A stretch of 8,963 nucleotides of DNA. Origin: CAJQQY01 sp964352225. Lineage in GTDB: Bacteria; Bacteroidota; Bacteroidia; Chitinophagales; Saprospiraceae. Shown piece after piece: positions 1 to 6,469 of the stretch. The notes under the pieces are model-generated. The model had not been told where the DNA came from and did not search any database. It saw only the letters and a program-made list of their open reading frames with translations. Where the stretch lies: NCBI GenBank assembly GCA_964352225.1, contig CAYGRM010000284.1, positions 1-8,963 on the forward strand, written 5' to 3'. A program made the position numbers and the translations under genes. How positions within the stretch are numbered: the first letter of the stretch is position 1; every line of letters starts with the position of its first letter.

Positions 1-463
1 CAACTAAGTTTAAATCAGTAGGTAGACGGCCTCCATTCAAATGTACTTTCCATGCTCCATCGACATTCTTCGCATCAATAGCAACGACCACAAATTGACT
101 TCCAAAATTATCCGCCAAATCATTTATTAATTGTGGATTTCGAACAGCTGCTGAATTAACGGAAATTTTATCTGCACCCGATTCTAACAATATACTTGCA
201 TCTTCGACTGATCTAATGCCACCTCCAACCGTGAAAGGAATGTTGATGTTTTTTGCAATTTTTTTCACCAATTCTGCGAGCGTTTTTCGCTTGTCAACAG
301 TTGCTGTGATATCTAGGAAAACGAGTTCGTCAGCGCCTTGTTCGCTATAGAGTTTTCCTAATTCTACTGGGTCGCCTGCATCTCGGAGTCCAACGAAATT
401 GATACCTTTAACGGTTCTCCCATCTTTGATATCGAGGCAAGGAATGATTCTTTTTGCTAGCAT
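1..463 (-). CDS. hisF: HisF, imidazole glycerol phosphate synthase cyclase subunit (3' end cut by window edge)
   Basis: HisF takes ammonia delivered by HisH and converts PRFAR into imidazole glycerol phosphate plus AICAR in the cytoplasm. I translated this frame by hand: it opens with MLAKRIIPCLDIKDG, the standard HisF N-terminus, and stays open for 154 codons to the left edge, out of about 250 usual for the family. Both catalytic aspartates of the (beta/alpha)8 barrel are present at the canonical numbers, Asp11 (in CLDIKDG) and Asp130 (in VAIDAKN). The phosphate-binding loop VGGGIRS is also seen, around residues 79-85. The start ATG (461-463) lies 3 nt after the hisA stop, so the two are surely co-transcribed and perhaps translationally coupled. 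The stop codon and C-terminal half lie outside the window; hisI/hisE would be expected next. Confidence 0.97.
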   Translation of the reverse strand, partial: MLAKRIIPCLDIKDGRTVKGINFVGLRDAGDPVELGKLYSEQGADELVFLDITATVDKRKTLAELVKKIAKNINIPFTVGGGIRSVEDASILLESGADKISVNSAAVRNPQLINDLADNFGSQFVVVAIDAKNVDGAWKVHLNGGRLPTDLNLV

Positions 464-466
464 GAT

Positions 467-1183
467 TTAATTAAATTTGGTTAAATCAGATAATAAAATA
501 TTCCCTTCGTAAATTGCTTTCCCAATAATTGCTCCGTGCAGATTCAGTTTAGCTAATTTTTCTAATTCTTGGATACTTACTACTCCTCCACTTGCAATTA
601 ATTTGATGTTTGGAAATTGAGTTTTTATTTTTTCATACAACTCTATTGCACTTCCTTGCAGTAACCCATCTCTCGAAATGTCAGTACAAATTACATATTC
701 AATTCCAGCGTCCAGATATTTTTTTAAAAAATCAAACAGCTCAATATCGCTTTCTTCCTGCCAACCGTTAGTTGCAATTTTTTCATTCTTAACATCTGCG
801 CCGAGGATGATTTTTTCACTACCATATTTTTCAATCCAACTCAAAAAGAGTTCTTGATTCTTGACGGCAATCGTTCCGCCAGTTATTTGATTAGCTCCAG
901 AATCGAAAGCAATTTTTAAATCTTCATTTGATTTTAATCCTCCTCCGAAGTCAATTTTTAAGTTGGTATTGGAGGCGATTTTTTCTAAAACTTTATAATT
1001 GATGATCTGACTTGCTTTCGCTCCATCCAAATCTACTAAGTGTAAATTGGTGATTCCTGCGTCTTCAAATTCTTTGGCGACTTCGAGTGGATCTTCATTG
1101 TAAACTTTCTTTTGTGCATAATCGCCTTGCGTGAGGCGAACGCATTTTCCATCGATAATATCTATTGCTGGAATTATTTTCAT
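467..1183 (-). CDS. hisA: HisA, ProFAR isomerase
   Basis: HisA isomerises ProFAR to PRFAR, the step before HisHF. The protein of 238 residues starting MKIIPAIDIIDGKCVRL has the usual length and N-terminus. Visible signatures are Asp8 (PAIDIID) and Asp130 (GADVKN) as the likely acid/base pair, the barrel phosphate sites DFGGGLKS (78-85) and ASGGV (197-201), and CTDISRDG (166-173). I chose the ATG at 1181-1183. A longer frame can be read from 1213, but its first codon is TTG, its ten extra residues match nothing in the family, and they lie in the 3' arm and downstream flank of a stem-loop. The stop is 3 nt before hisF. HisA and HisF are homologous barrels, here adjacent as in most bacteria. Confidence 0.96.
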   Translation of the reverse strand: MKIIPAIDIIDGKCVRLTQGDYAQKKVYNEDPLEVAKEFEDAGITNLHLVDLDGAKASQIINYKVLEKIASNTNLKIDFGGGLKSNEDLKIAFDSGANQITGGTIAVKNQELFLSWIEKYGSEKIILGADVKNEKIATNGWQEESDIELFDFLKKYLDAGIEYVICTDISRDGLLQGSAIELYEKIKTQFPNIKLIASGGVVSIQELEKLAKLNLHGAIIGKAIYEGNILLSDLTKFN

Positions 1184-1197
1184 GAGTTTCTTTTTTG

Positions 1198-1230
1198 AGG
1201 AGTCAGGGGACAAGTTGGTCGCTGACTCCT
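1198..1230 (-). repeat. Perfect 9-bp inverted repeat between hisH and hisA (stem-loop)
   Basis: AGGAGTCAG and CTGACTCCT are exact reverse complements separated by 15 nt, so the mRNA can form a 9-bp stem. The first arm overlaps the last two bases of the hisH stop codon TAG, and the second arm ends 14 nt before the hisA ATG. It is followed by C and a run of A, not U, so it is not a standard intrinsic terminator on this strand. A role in mRNA stability, processing or setting the HisH/HisA ratio is only an inference. Confidence 0.6.
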
Positions 1231-1819
1231 ATTTACTTAAAAAATCTTTTAAAATTTGTTCTCCAACACTTCCCGATTTTTCGGGATGAAATTGAGTAGC
1301 ATAAAAATTATCTTTTTGTAAAGCTGCCGAAAATGGTTGCACATAATCTGTCGTTGCAATGGTAAATGCTCCTTCTTCTACAAAATAACTGTGAACGAAA
1401 TAAACGTACTCTTCAGAAAGGTTTCCAGAAATCCAGGAGTCATTTTTTACTAAAATTTTATTCCAACCAACGTGTGGAACTTTTATTTCTTTTGAAGAAG
1501 GTCGAAAACGAATTACCTTTTGTGGAATGATATTCAAACAGTCTGTATCATTCTCTTCGGAGTGGCTACACATTAATTGCATACCAAGACACACGCCCAA
1601 AGTAGGTTGCTTTAAATTTGGAATTATTTTGTCCAAACCTAATTTTCGCAAATGATTCATGGTTGAGTTTGCTTCACCAACTCCTGGAAATATCACTTTG
1701 TCAGCGCTTAAAATTTCTTCTGAGTTACTAGTCAATATGCTATTTAGGCCTAACCGCTCCAAAGCAAATTTGACAGATTGAACATTCCCAGCATTGTAAT
1801 CTATGATGGCTATTTTCAT
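1229..1819 (-). CDS. hisH: HisH, imidazole glycerol phosphate synthase glutamine amidotransferase subunit
   Basis: HisH hydrolyses glutamine and channels ammonia into the HisF barrel. At 196 residues it has normal length for a class I (triad) amidotransferase. The whole catalytic triad is visible: Cys77 in GVCLGMQLM, His178 and Glu180 in TQFHPEKSG. The oxyanion-region motif PGVGEA (45-50), PHVGWN (115-120) and the FVHSYF strand (141-146) fit HisH rather than other amidotransferases. The start ATG follows the hisB stop after a single nucleotide, pointing to translational coupling. The stop codon overlaps the first arm of the stem-loop in the hisH/hisA gap. HisF, its partner, is two genes downstream with hisA in between. 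Confidence 0.97.
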   Translation of the reverse strand: MKIAIIDYNAGNVQSVKFALERLGLNSILTSNSEEILSADKVIFPGVGEANSTMNHLRKLGLDKIIPNLKQPTLGVCLGMQLMCSHSEENDTDCLNIIPQKVIRFRPSSKEIKVPHVGWNKILVKNDSWISGNLSEEYVYFVHSYFVEEGAFTIATTDYVQPFSAALQKDNFYATQFHPEKSGSVGEQILKDFLSK

Positions 1820-1820
1820 A

Positions 1821-2963
1821 TTATAACATTCCTTTTGTACTTGGCAATTGTTGGTTTTCTAAATCTCGTTTCTTCGCCATTTTGATAGACTTCGCCCATG
1901 CTTTAAAAATCGCTTCGATTTTGTGATGCTCGTTGGTACCTTCTACTTTTATGTTCAAATTACATTTGGCGGTGTCTGTAAAGGATTTGAAAAAGTGATA
2001 AAACATTTCTGTTGGCATCTGCCCAATCATTTCACGTTTAAAATCTGCCTCCCAAACTAACCAACTCCTACCTCCAAAATCAATCGCCACTTGCGCCAAA
2101 CAATCATCCATTGGCAGACAAAATCCATATCGTTCAATTCCCATTTTATTTCCCAATGCTTTGGCAAAAGCTTCTCCCAAGGCAAGCGCAGTATCTTCGA
2201 TCGTGTGGTGCTCGTCAATGTGCAAATCACCTTTGACCGTCACTTCTAAATCACAGCCTGAGTGCCTTGCCAATTGATCTAGCATATGATCGAAAAAGCC
2301 AATTCCAGTTTCGTTTTTGGAGTTCCCTTCACCATCAAGATTTAGGTTGATTTGGATATCGGTTTCTTTTGTAGTTCTTGTAACAATACTTTTACGAGGT
2401 GGGTTTTTTAATAAAAGATAAATCTCACGCCACTCAGTCGTCGTCAAAGTGATGGCTTCTTTTACTTTTCCCAAATCAATATTTTTCTGAGCATCAGCAT
2501 CTGAATGAGCTTGGGAATCATTGATGTAAATTCCTTTTGTTCCGAGGTTGATCGCTAGTTGCATATCTGACAGTCGGTCTCCGATGACGAAAGAATTTTT
2601 TAAATCATACTCGCCATTCATATAATGAGTGAGTAAACCTGTTTGTGGTTTTCGAGTGGGAGCATTTTCATGAGGAAAAGTTTTATCGATGATGACTTCC
2701 TTAAATTCAATTCCCTCATTCGAGAATGCTTTCATCATCATATTGTGTGGAGGATGAAAAGTTTCTTCTGGAAATGATTCTGTTCCCAAGCCGTCTTGGT
2801 TAGTCACCATGACCAATTCGAAATCCATCTCTTCGACAATGCGCGAAAGGTATTGGAAAACCTTTGGATAAAATTCTAGTTTTTCCAATGCATCTAATTG
2901 ATAATCTATAGGTGGTTCGATGACGAGCGTGCCATCTCTATCTATAAAAAGTACTTTTTTCAT
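1821..2963 (-). CDS. hisB: HisB, bifunctional histidinol-phosphatase / imidazoleglycerol-phosphate dehydratase
   Basis: This 380-residue protein carries two activities: dehydration of imidazole glycerol phosphate (step 6) and dephosphorylation of histidinol phosphate (step 8). Residues 1-165 or so are a HAD phosphatase: FIDRDGT gives nucleophile Asp8 and Asp10, TNQDG (54-58) is motif II, Lys105 in TRKP is motif III, and GDRLSD (128-133) is motif IV. Residues 190-380 are the IGPD domain, with FFDHMLDQLARHSG (223-236), DEHHTIED (250-257) and EHHKIEA (345-351) supplying the metal-binding histidines, and the C-terminal KGML. In the E. coli phosphatase a zinc is held by three Cys and one His just before RKP; here the segment reads FPHENAPTRKP with no cysteine. 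The start overlaps the hisDC stop by 4 nt (ATGA). Confidence 0.97.
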   Translation of the reverse strand: MKKVLFIDRDGTLVIEPPIDYQLDALEKLEFYPKVFQYLSRIVEEMDFELVMVTNQDGLGTESFPEETFHPPHNMMMKAFSNEGIEFKEVIIDKTFPHENAPTRKPQTGLLTHYMNGEYDLKNSFVIGDRLSDMQLAINLGTKGIYINDSQAHSDADAQKNIDLGKVKEAITLTTTEWREIYLLLKNPPRKSIVTRTTKETDIQINLNLDGEGNSKNETGIGFFDHMLDQLARHSGCDLEVTVKGDLHIDEHHTIEDTALALGEAFAKALGNKMGIERYGFCLPMDDCLAQVAIDFGGRSWLVWEADFKREMIGQMPTEMFYHFFKSFTDTAKCNLNIKVEGTNEHHKIEAIFKAWAKSIKMAKKRDLENQQLPSTKGML

Positions 2964-5320
2964 TTTAAAATGGGTTGAGGTTGGTAAATTTTTAGAGCAT
3001 CAATTAGCCGTAGGTTTTCTTTTGCTAAACCTATCGTAAAACGTAAGCAGCCTTCGCAACCGACTTGTTTTGATCGATTTCTAACAATGATTTTACGGGA
3101 AACTAAAAACTGATAAAGTTGATTTGGTTCATTGACTTTTACCAATAAAAAATTAGCATCAGAAGGATATATTTTTTCTATAAAGTCAAATTTTGATAAT
3201 TCGTTTTCTAAAAAAATCCGTTGCTCTAAAATAGTTGCTATTTGTTCCGTGAAAACATTTTTTTGTTCCAATGCTTCAAGTGCAGATTTCTGAGTAAGTT
3301 CATTGATGTTATAAGGCATTTTAACTTTATTCAAATAACTAATGATTTCCTCAGAAGCGAAAGCCATTCCCAATCGTGCCCCTGCCATCCCTAGTGCTTT
3401 AGAAAAGGTTTGAAGAATGATGAGGTTTTTATTTTTTTCCAAAAGAGCAACACAAGATTTACCTTTAGAAAAATCGACGTAGGCTTCATCTACAACTACG
3501 ATTCCGTCAAACGTAGTAATTAGTTTTTCAATTTTTTCAAAATCAAAACTATTCCCCGTTGGATTATTTGGGGAGCAGATAAAAAGAATTTTATCACTTG
3601 AATCAGCTGCTTTTAAAATAGCATTTACCTTTGGTTGAAAATTTTCGTCTAGATCGATTTTCTTAATTCCAATTTCTCCGATGGTTGCTGCCACTTCGTA
3701 AACGCCAAAAGTTGGAGGCAGAATAATCACACTATCTTTCTTAGGTTGACAAAAAGTTTGCATTAATAGACCGATGATTTCGTCACTTCCATTTCCTAAA
3801 AAAATATTCTGCTCTGGGACATTCCTCCATGCTCCAATTTTTATTTTCAGTTCTTTTTGCAAAGGGTCAGGATAACGATTCATGCCATTGTCAAAAGGAT
3901 TTTCATTAGCATCCAGAAACACTTCTGCGGTTCCTTCGAATTCACTTCTAGCTGAAGAATAAGCCGACATTTTTAAAATGTTTGAGCGAACTAATTCTTT
4001 AGTGCTTCGCTTTTGAAAAACTTCTTTTATTGGATTTGTAGATATATTGTTAAGTCTTACGGTTACTGCGTTTTTGTGTCCTTCTAGTTGCTCCGCTTCC
4101 GCCATTAATTCTACTGTTGGACCTAAATTTTTCAAACCATCTTTAGTTAGTTTTTGATAAGTTATTTTTTTGGAAAAAGAATCTAAGTTGACCCCACTAT
4201 AGTTTCTTGCATAGCCATTAGTTGGTAAAGTATGATTAGTGCCAGAGGCGTAATCACCAACTGATTCAGGCGTGAAATTTCCAATAAAAACGGAACCAGC
4301 ATTGATGATTTTTTTAGCGAAATCGTCAGCGTCTTTTGTGGCAATAATTAAGTGTTCGGGAGCGTATTCGTTGATTAGGTTTAATGCAGAAGTTTTGTTA
4401 TCAAAAATAATGACAGGACTATTTTCTAAAGCTTCACCAGCGATTTTTCTTCGAGGAAGTTGTTTGAGTTGTTGTTCCGTTTCGTCCAAAATCATTTCAG
4501 CAGTTTCTTCAGAAAAAGTAACTAAGACTACTTGACTATCAATTCCGTGTTCCGCTTGCGACAATAAATCGGCGGCAGCAAAACTTGGTTCACAGGTTTC
4601 ATCAGCGACGACCAAAACTTCAGAAGGTCCAGCAGGCATGTCAATCGCAACCCCATCTTGGCTGACAAGTTGCTTGGCTGTCGTAACAAATTGGTTGCCA
4701 GGCCCAAATATTTTATAAACTTGAGGGATAGTTTCTGTTCCATAAGTCATCGCTCCGATGGCTTGCGCTCCTCCTACTTTAAATATTTTTTCGATGCCAA
4801 TTAATTGTGCGGTGTACAACATCGCAGCATTTATTTTTCCATCTTTTTGTGGAGGTGAGCACATCACAATTTCTTTGCAGCCAGCCACCTTTGCTGGAAT
4901 ACCCAACATCAAAATGGTTGAAAAAAGAGGAGCTGTTCCTCCTGGAATATAGAGTCCTACTTTTTCGATTGCTACACTTTTTTGCCAACATTTAACACCA
5001 GGCATGGTTTCGACTTCAAGGGTTTCTGTTTTTTGTGCAGCATGAAATTTAGTGATATTTTGATAAGCAGTCCGAATAGCCTTCTTTAATTTTGGATCTA
5101 ATTGGTCTTCAGCTGCAGCAATTTCTTCTTCTGTCACTTCAATGTTTTCTATCTCAACTTGGTCGAATTTTTTATTGAAAAATTGTAGTGCAGCGTCTCC
5201 TTCATTCTTCACTTTTTGTAAAATTTCGGAAACGGTATCGTTCAAATTTTGGGTATCCATCATCGGGCGAGCGAGAATGGAAGACCATGTTTGAGAATTT
5301 GGATTGTTATAAATTTTCAT
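2960..5320 (-). CDS. hisDC: HisD-HisC fusion: histidinol dehydrogenase + histidinol-phosphate aminotransferase
   Basis: One uninterrupted frame of 786 codons encodes two normally separate enzymes. Residues 1-425 are histidinol dehydrogenase (histidinol to histidine, NAD-dependent). Its zinc ligands Gln255, His258 (LLSQAEHG), Asp356 (VGDYASG) and His415 (LEGH) and the catalytic pair Glu322-His323 (APEH) are all present. Residues from about 437 to 786 are a fold-type I PLP aminotransferase (imidazole-acetol phosphate to histidinol phosphate): DANENPF (470-476), SPNNPTG (583-589), DEAYVDF (611-617), the Schiff-base Lys641 in TFSKALG, Arg649 in AGARLG and RFTIG (760-764). The linker (about 424-440) has no stop, and the only in-frame Met near the expected HisC start is Met451, inside the conserved NILKMSAYSSAR segment. 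This argues for a true fusion, not two genes. Both halves look catalytically intact. The start is 69 nt after hisG; the stop overlaps the hisB start. Confidence 0.95.
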   Translation of the reverse strand: MKIYNNPNSQTWSSILARPMMDTQNLNDTVSEILQKVKNEGDAALQFFNKKFDQVEIENIEVTEEEIAAAEDQLDPKLKKAIRTAYQNITKFHAAQKTETLEVETMPGVKCWQKSVAIEKVGLYIPGGTAPLFSTILMLGIPAKVAGCKEIVMCSPPQKDGKINAAMLYTAQLIGIEKIFKVGGAQAIGAMTYGTETIPQVYKIFGPGNQFVTTAKQLVSQDGVAIDMPAGPSEVLVVADETCEPSFAAADLLSQAEHGIDSQVVLVTFSEETAEMILDETEQQLKQLPRRKIAGEALENSPVIIFDNKTSALNLINEYAPEHLIIATKDADDFAKKIINAGSVFIGNFTPESVGDYASGTNHTLPTNGYARNYSGVNLDSFSKKITYQKLTKDGLKNLGPTVELMAEAEQLEGHKNAVTVRLNNISTNPIKEVFQKRSTKELVRSNILKMSAYSSARSEFEGTAEVFLDANENPFDNGMNRYPDPLQKELKIKIGAWRNVPEQNIFLGNGSDEIIGLLMQTFCQPKKDSVIILPPTFGVYEVAATIGEIGIKKIDLDENFQPKVNAILKAADSSDKILFICSPNNPTGNSFDFEKIEKLITTFDGIVVVDEAYVDFSKGKSCVALLEKNKNLIILQTFSKALGMAGARLGMAFASEEIISYLNKVKMPYNINELTQKSALEALEQKNVFTEQIATILEQRIFLENELSKFDFIEKIYPSDANFLLVKVNEPNQLYQFLVSRKIIVRNRSKQVGCEGCLRFTIGLAKENLRLIDALKIYQPQPILK

Positions 5321-5348
5321 AAAGATTATTTTTTCTTTTTGAAATTCA

Positions 5349-5379
5349 GTCCTTCCAGATCTTTAAGATTTAGGAGGAC
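5349..5379 (-). repeat. Imperfect stem-loop in the hisG-hisDC gap
   Basis: In the 69-nt gap between hisG and hisDC the mRNA can fold GTCCTcCTAaATCT against AGATcTGGaAGGAC, with two mismatches and one G-U pair around a 3-nt loop. It is followed by mixed A-rich sequence without a U-tract, so it is unlikely to be a terminator. It is one of two hairpins that sit in the only two wide gaps of the operon. A function in 3'-end protection or processing of the hisG message is inference. Confidence 0.45.
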
Positions 5380-5389
5380 CTTTTATTAT

Positions 5390-6253
5390 TTATACGATTA
5401 TTTTTTCAATTGGAATAACTAATATTCCTTCTGCTCCTTTTTGTTTGAGTTCATCAATGACTTCCCAAAAAGTTTCTTCTTTCACGACAGAATGAAGTGA
5501 GCTCCACCCTTCCAATGCCAAAGGCAAAATGGTTGGACTTTTTGCACCGGGAAGTATTTTGACTATTTCATTAATATTTTCATTAGGAGCGTTGAGTAGA
5601 ATATATTTTGAAGTTTGCGCAGCTTGAACAGCATCAATCCTGAAGAGTAACTTCTCAAAAGTCTTTGCTTTTTCATCAGTCAAGTTTTTGTTTTTTACTA
5701 GAATGGCTTGTGACTTCAAGATGGTTATCACTTCTTTCAACCCATTGGAAAGCAAGGTACTTCCAGTACTCACAATATCGCAAACAGCATCTGCCAAACC
5801 AATGTTCGGAGCAATCTCAACAGAACCGCTAATTTCGTGAATTTCAGATGTAATATTGTTTTTTTCTAAAAAATTGGAAAGAATAACTGGGTAAGAAGTG
5901 GCGATTTTTTTTCCTTCAAAAAAACTAAGGTTGGTGTAAGTTTCAGATTTTGGAATGGCGAGGGAAAGTCTACATTTAGAAAAGCCAAGCGCTTTTGTAC
6001 TTTCGATATTTTCGTTTTTTTCCAAAAAGACATTTTCTCCGATGATTCCAATATCTGCAATTCCATCGGCTACATATTGTGGAATATCCGCGACTCGGAG
6101 GTATAATATTTCGATGGGGAAATTAGTGGCCGGAGCTACTAATTGATTTTTTCCATTGTTGAATTTAATCCCACATTCTTTGAGGAGTTTTTGGGAATCA
6201 TCGCTGAGACGTCCTGATTTTTGAATAGCGATTTTTAAAATTGGTGATTGCAT
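5390..6253 (-). CDS. hisG: HisG, ATP phosphoribosyltransferase (long form)
   Basis: HisG condenses ATP and PRPP to phosphoribosyl-ATP, the committed and feedback-inhibited first step. At 287 residues it is the long, hexameric form with its own C-terminal regulatory domain, so no HisZ partner is needed. The N-terminal KIAIQKSGRLS (7-17), YVADGIADIGIIGENV (60-75) and the PRPP-binding stretch with GSVEIAPN and VSTGSTL (143-167) mark the catalytic domain. Residues from about 212 to the end, including KSPTILPL and GILVIPIEKI, form the ACT-like domain that binds histidine in this family. The ATG at 6251-6253 directly precedes the conserved N-terminus. It is the first structural gene after the attenuator, 37 nt downstream of the terminator U-run. 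Confidence 0.97.
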   Translation of the reverse strand: MQSPILKIAIQKSGRLSDDSQKLLKECGIKFNNGKNQLVAPATNFPIEILYLRVADIPQYVADGIADIGIIGENVFLEKNENIESTKALGFSKCRLSLAIPKSETYTNLSFFEGKKIATSYPVILSNFLEKNNITSEIHEISGSVEIAPNIGLADAVCDIVSTGSTLLSNGLKEVITILKSQAILVKNKNLTDEKAKTFEKLLFRIDAVQAAQTSKYILLNAPNENINEIVKILPGAKSPTILPLALEGWSSLHSVVKEETFWEVIDELKQKGAEGILVIPIEKIIV

Positions 6254-6290
6254 TTTTATAGATTTAATTTATTTAAAGTAAGTTTTAGAC

Positions 6291-6333
6291 AAAAAAAAAT
6301 CGGTTGACCAAAACAAATGGTCAACCGATTTTT
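6291..6333 (-). terminator. Intrinsic terminator of the his attenuator
   Basis: A perfect 10-bp stem CGGTTGACCA / TGGTCAACCG with a 7-nt loop (TTTGTTT) is followed by A and nine consecutive T. Flanking AAAAAT and ATTTTT can extend the stem to 16 bp. It lies between the leader peptide and hisG, where it can end transcription before the structural genes. Confidence 0.92.
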
Positions 6334-6356
6334 GATTTTTTATCTAATAAAAAATC
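6334..6356 (-). repeat. AT-rich perfect inverted repeat at the leader stop codon
   Basis: GATTTTTTAT and ATAAAAAATC are exact reverse complements separated by the 3-nt loop TAG. The first arm begins inside the TGA stop codon of the leader peptide, and the second arm ends immediately before the extended terminator stem. It can coexist with the terminator but competes with the possible antiterminator pairing described in the findings. Confidence 0.6.
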
Positions 6357-6441
6357 ATTCAACTATATTCATAGCGGCGCCATTCGTTCCAAGGAACTGG
6401 TGATGATGATGACGGCAATGATGCATAGTTGAAAGTATCAT
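6355..6441 (-). CDS. hisL: Histidine operon leader peptide (28 aa)
   Basis: A short frame of 28 codons plus TGA lies between promoter and terminator. After MILSTM it reads HHCRHHHH (residues 7-14), then continues to the end with NIVE. Six of these eight codons are His, far beyond chance, and the position just upstream of a his terminator identifies a regulatory leader peptide, not an enzyme. The first ATG (6439-6441) is 22-26 nt from the predicted transcription start; a second in-frame ATG at 6424-6426 directly precedes the His run and would give 23 residues. No Shine-Dalgarno sequence is seen before either, as is usual in Bacteroidota. The frame is below common gene-finder length limits and is easily missed. 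The peptide itself probably has no function beyond sensing tRNA-His charging. Confidence 0.9.
   Translation of the reverse strand: MILSTMHHCRHHHHQFLGTNGAAMNIVE
6358..6433 (-). repeat. Long-range inverted repeat enclosing the leader His codons (1:2 stem)
   Basis: TTCAACTAT (6425-6433) and ATAGTTGAA (6358-6366) are perfect reverse complements of 9 nt that bracket the His codon run. Inside, after a small internal loop, TCAT and ATGA can add four more pairs. In attenuator terms this would be the protector or pause stem that forms when the leader is not being translated and leaves the terminator free to fold. A ribosome held on the His codons would cover or open its first arm. Confidence 0.6.
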
Positions 6442-6469
6442 AAATATGATTTTAGTTTTTTACGTTTCG

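Larger units (their letters stand above)
6291..6467 (-). promoter_or_regulatory. Histidine operon leader RNA with transcription attenuator
   Basis: The leader transcript between the predicted start site (about 6463-6467) and the end of the U-run contains, in order: a His-rich leader peptide, a long-range stem around the His codons, an AT-rich hairpin at the leader stop codon and a strong intrinsic terminator. This is the arrangement of classical ribosome-mediated his attenuators. The expected logic is that a shortage of charged tRNA-His stalls the ribosome on the His codons, upsets the downstream folding and lets polymerase read into hisG. The parts are seen in the sequence; the regulatory behaviour is inferred from known his leaders. 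Confidence 0.88.

Noticed and set aside
4272..4535. 87-codon + strand frame opposite the HisD part of the fusion
   Set aside because: It is fully antisense to conserved HisD sequence and has no independent evidence of coding.
6254..6290. Possible second promoter between the attenuator terminator and hisG
   Set aside because: The 37 nt are AT-rich but contain no TAnnTTTG element at a sensible distance with a matching upstream TTTG.
6400..6423. Run of CAT codons resembling a short trinucleotide repeat or a metal-binding peptide
   Set aside because: The run is interrupted by TGC CGT and lies in a leader frame just before a his terminator. Leader-peptide sensing explains it better than a microsatellite or a His-rich metallopeptide.
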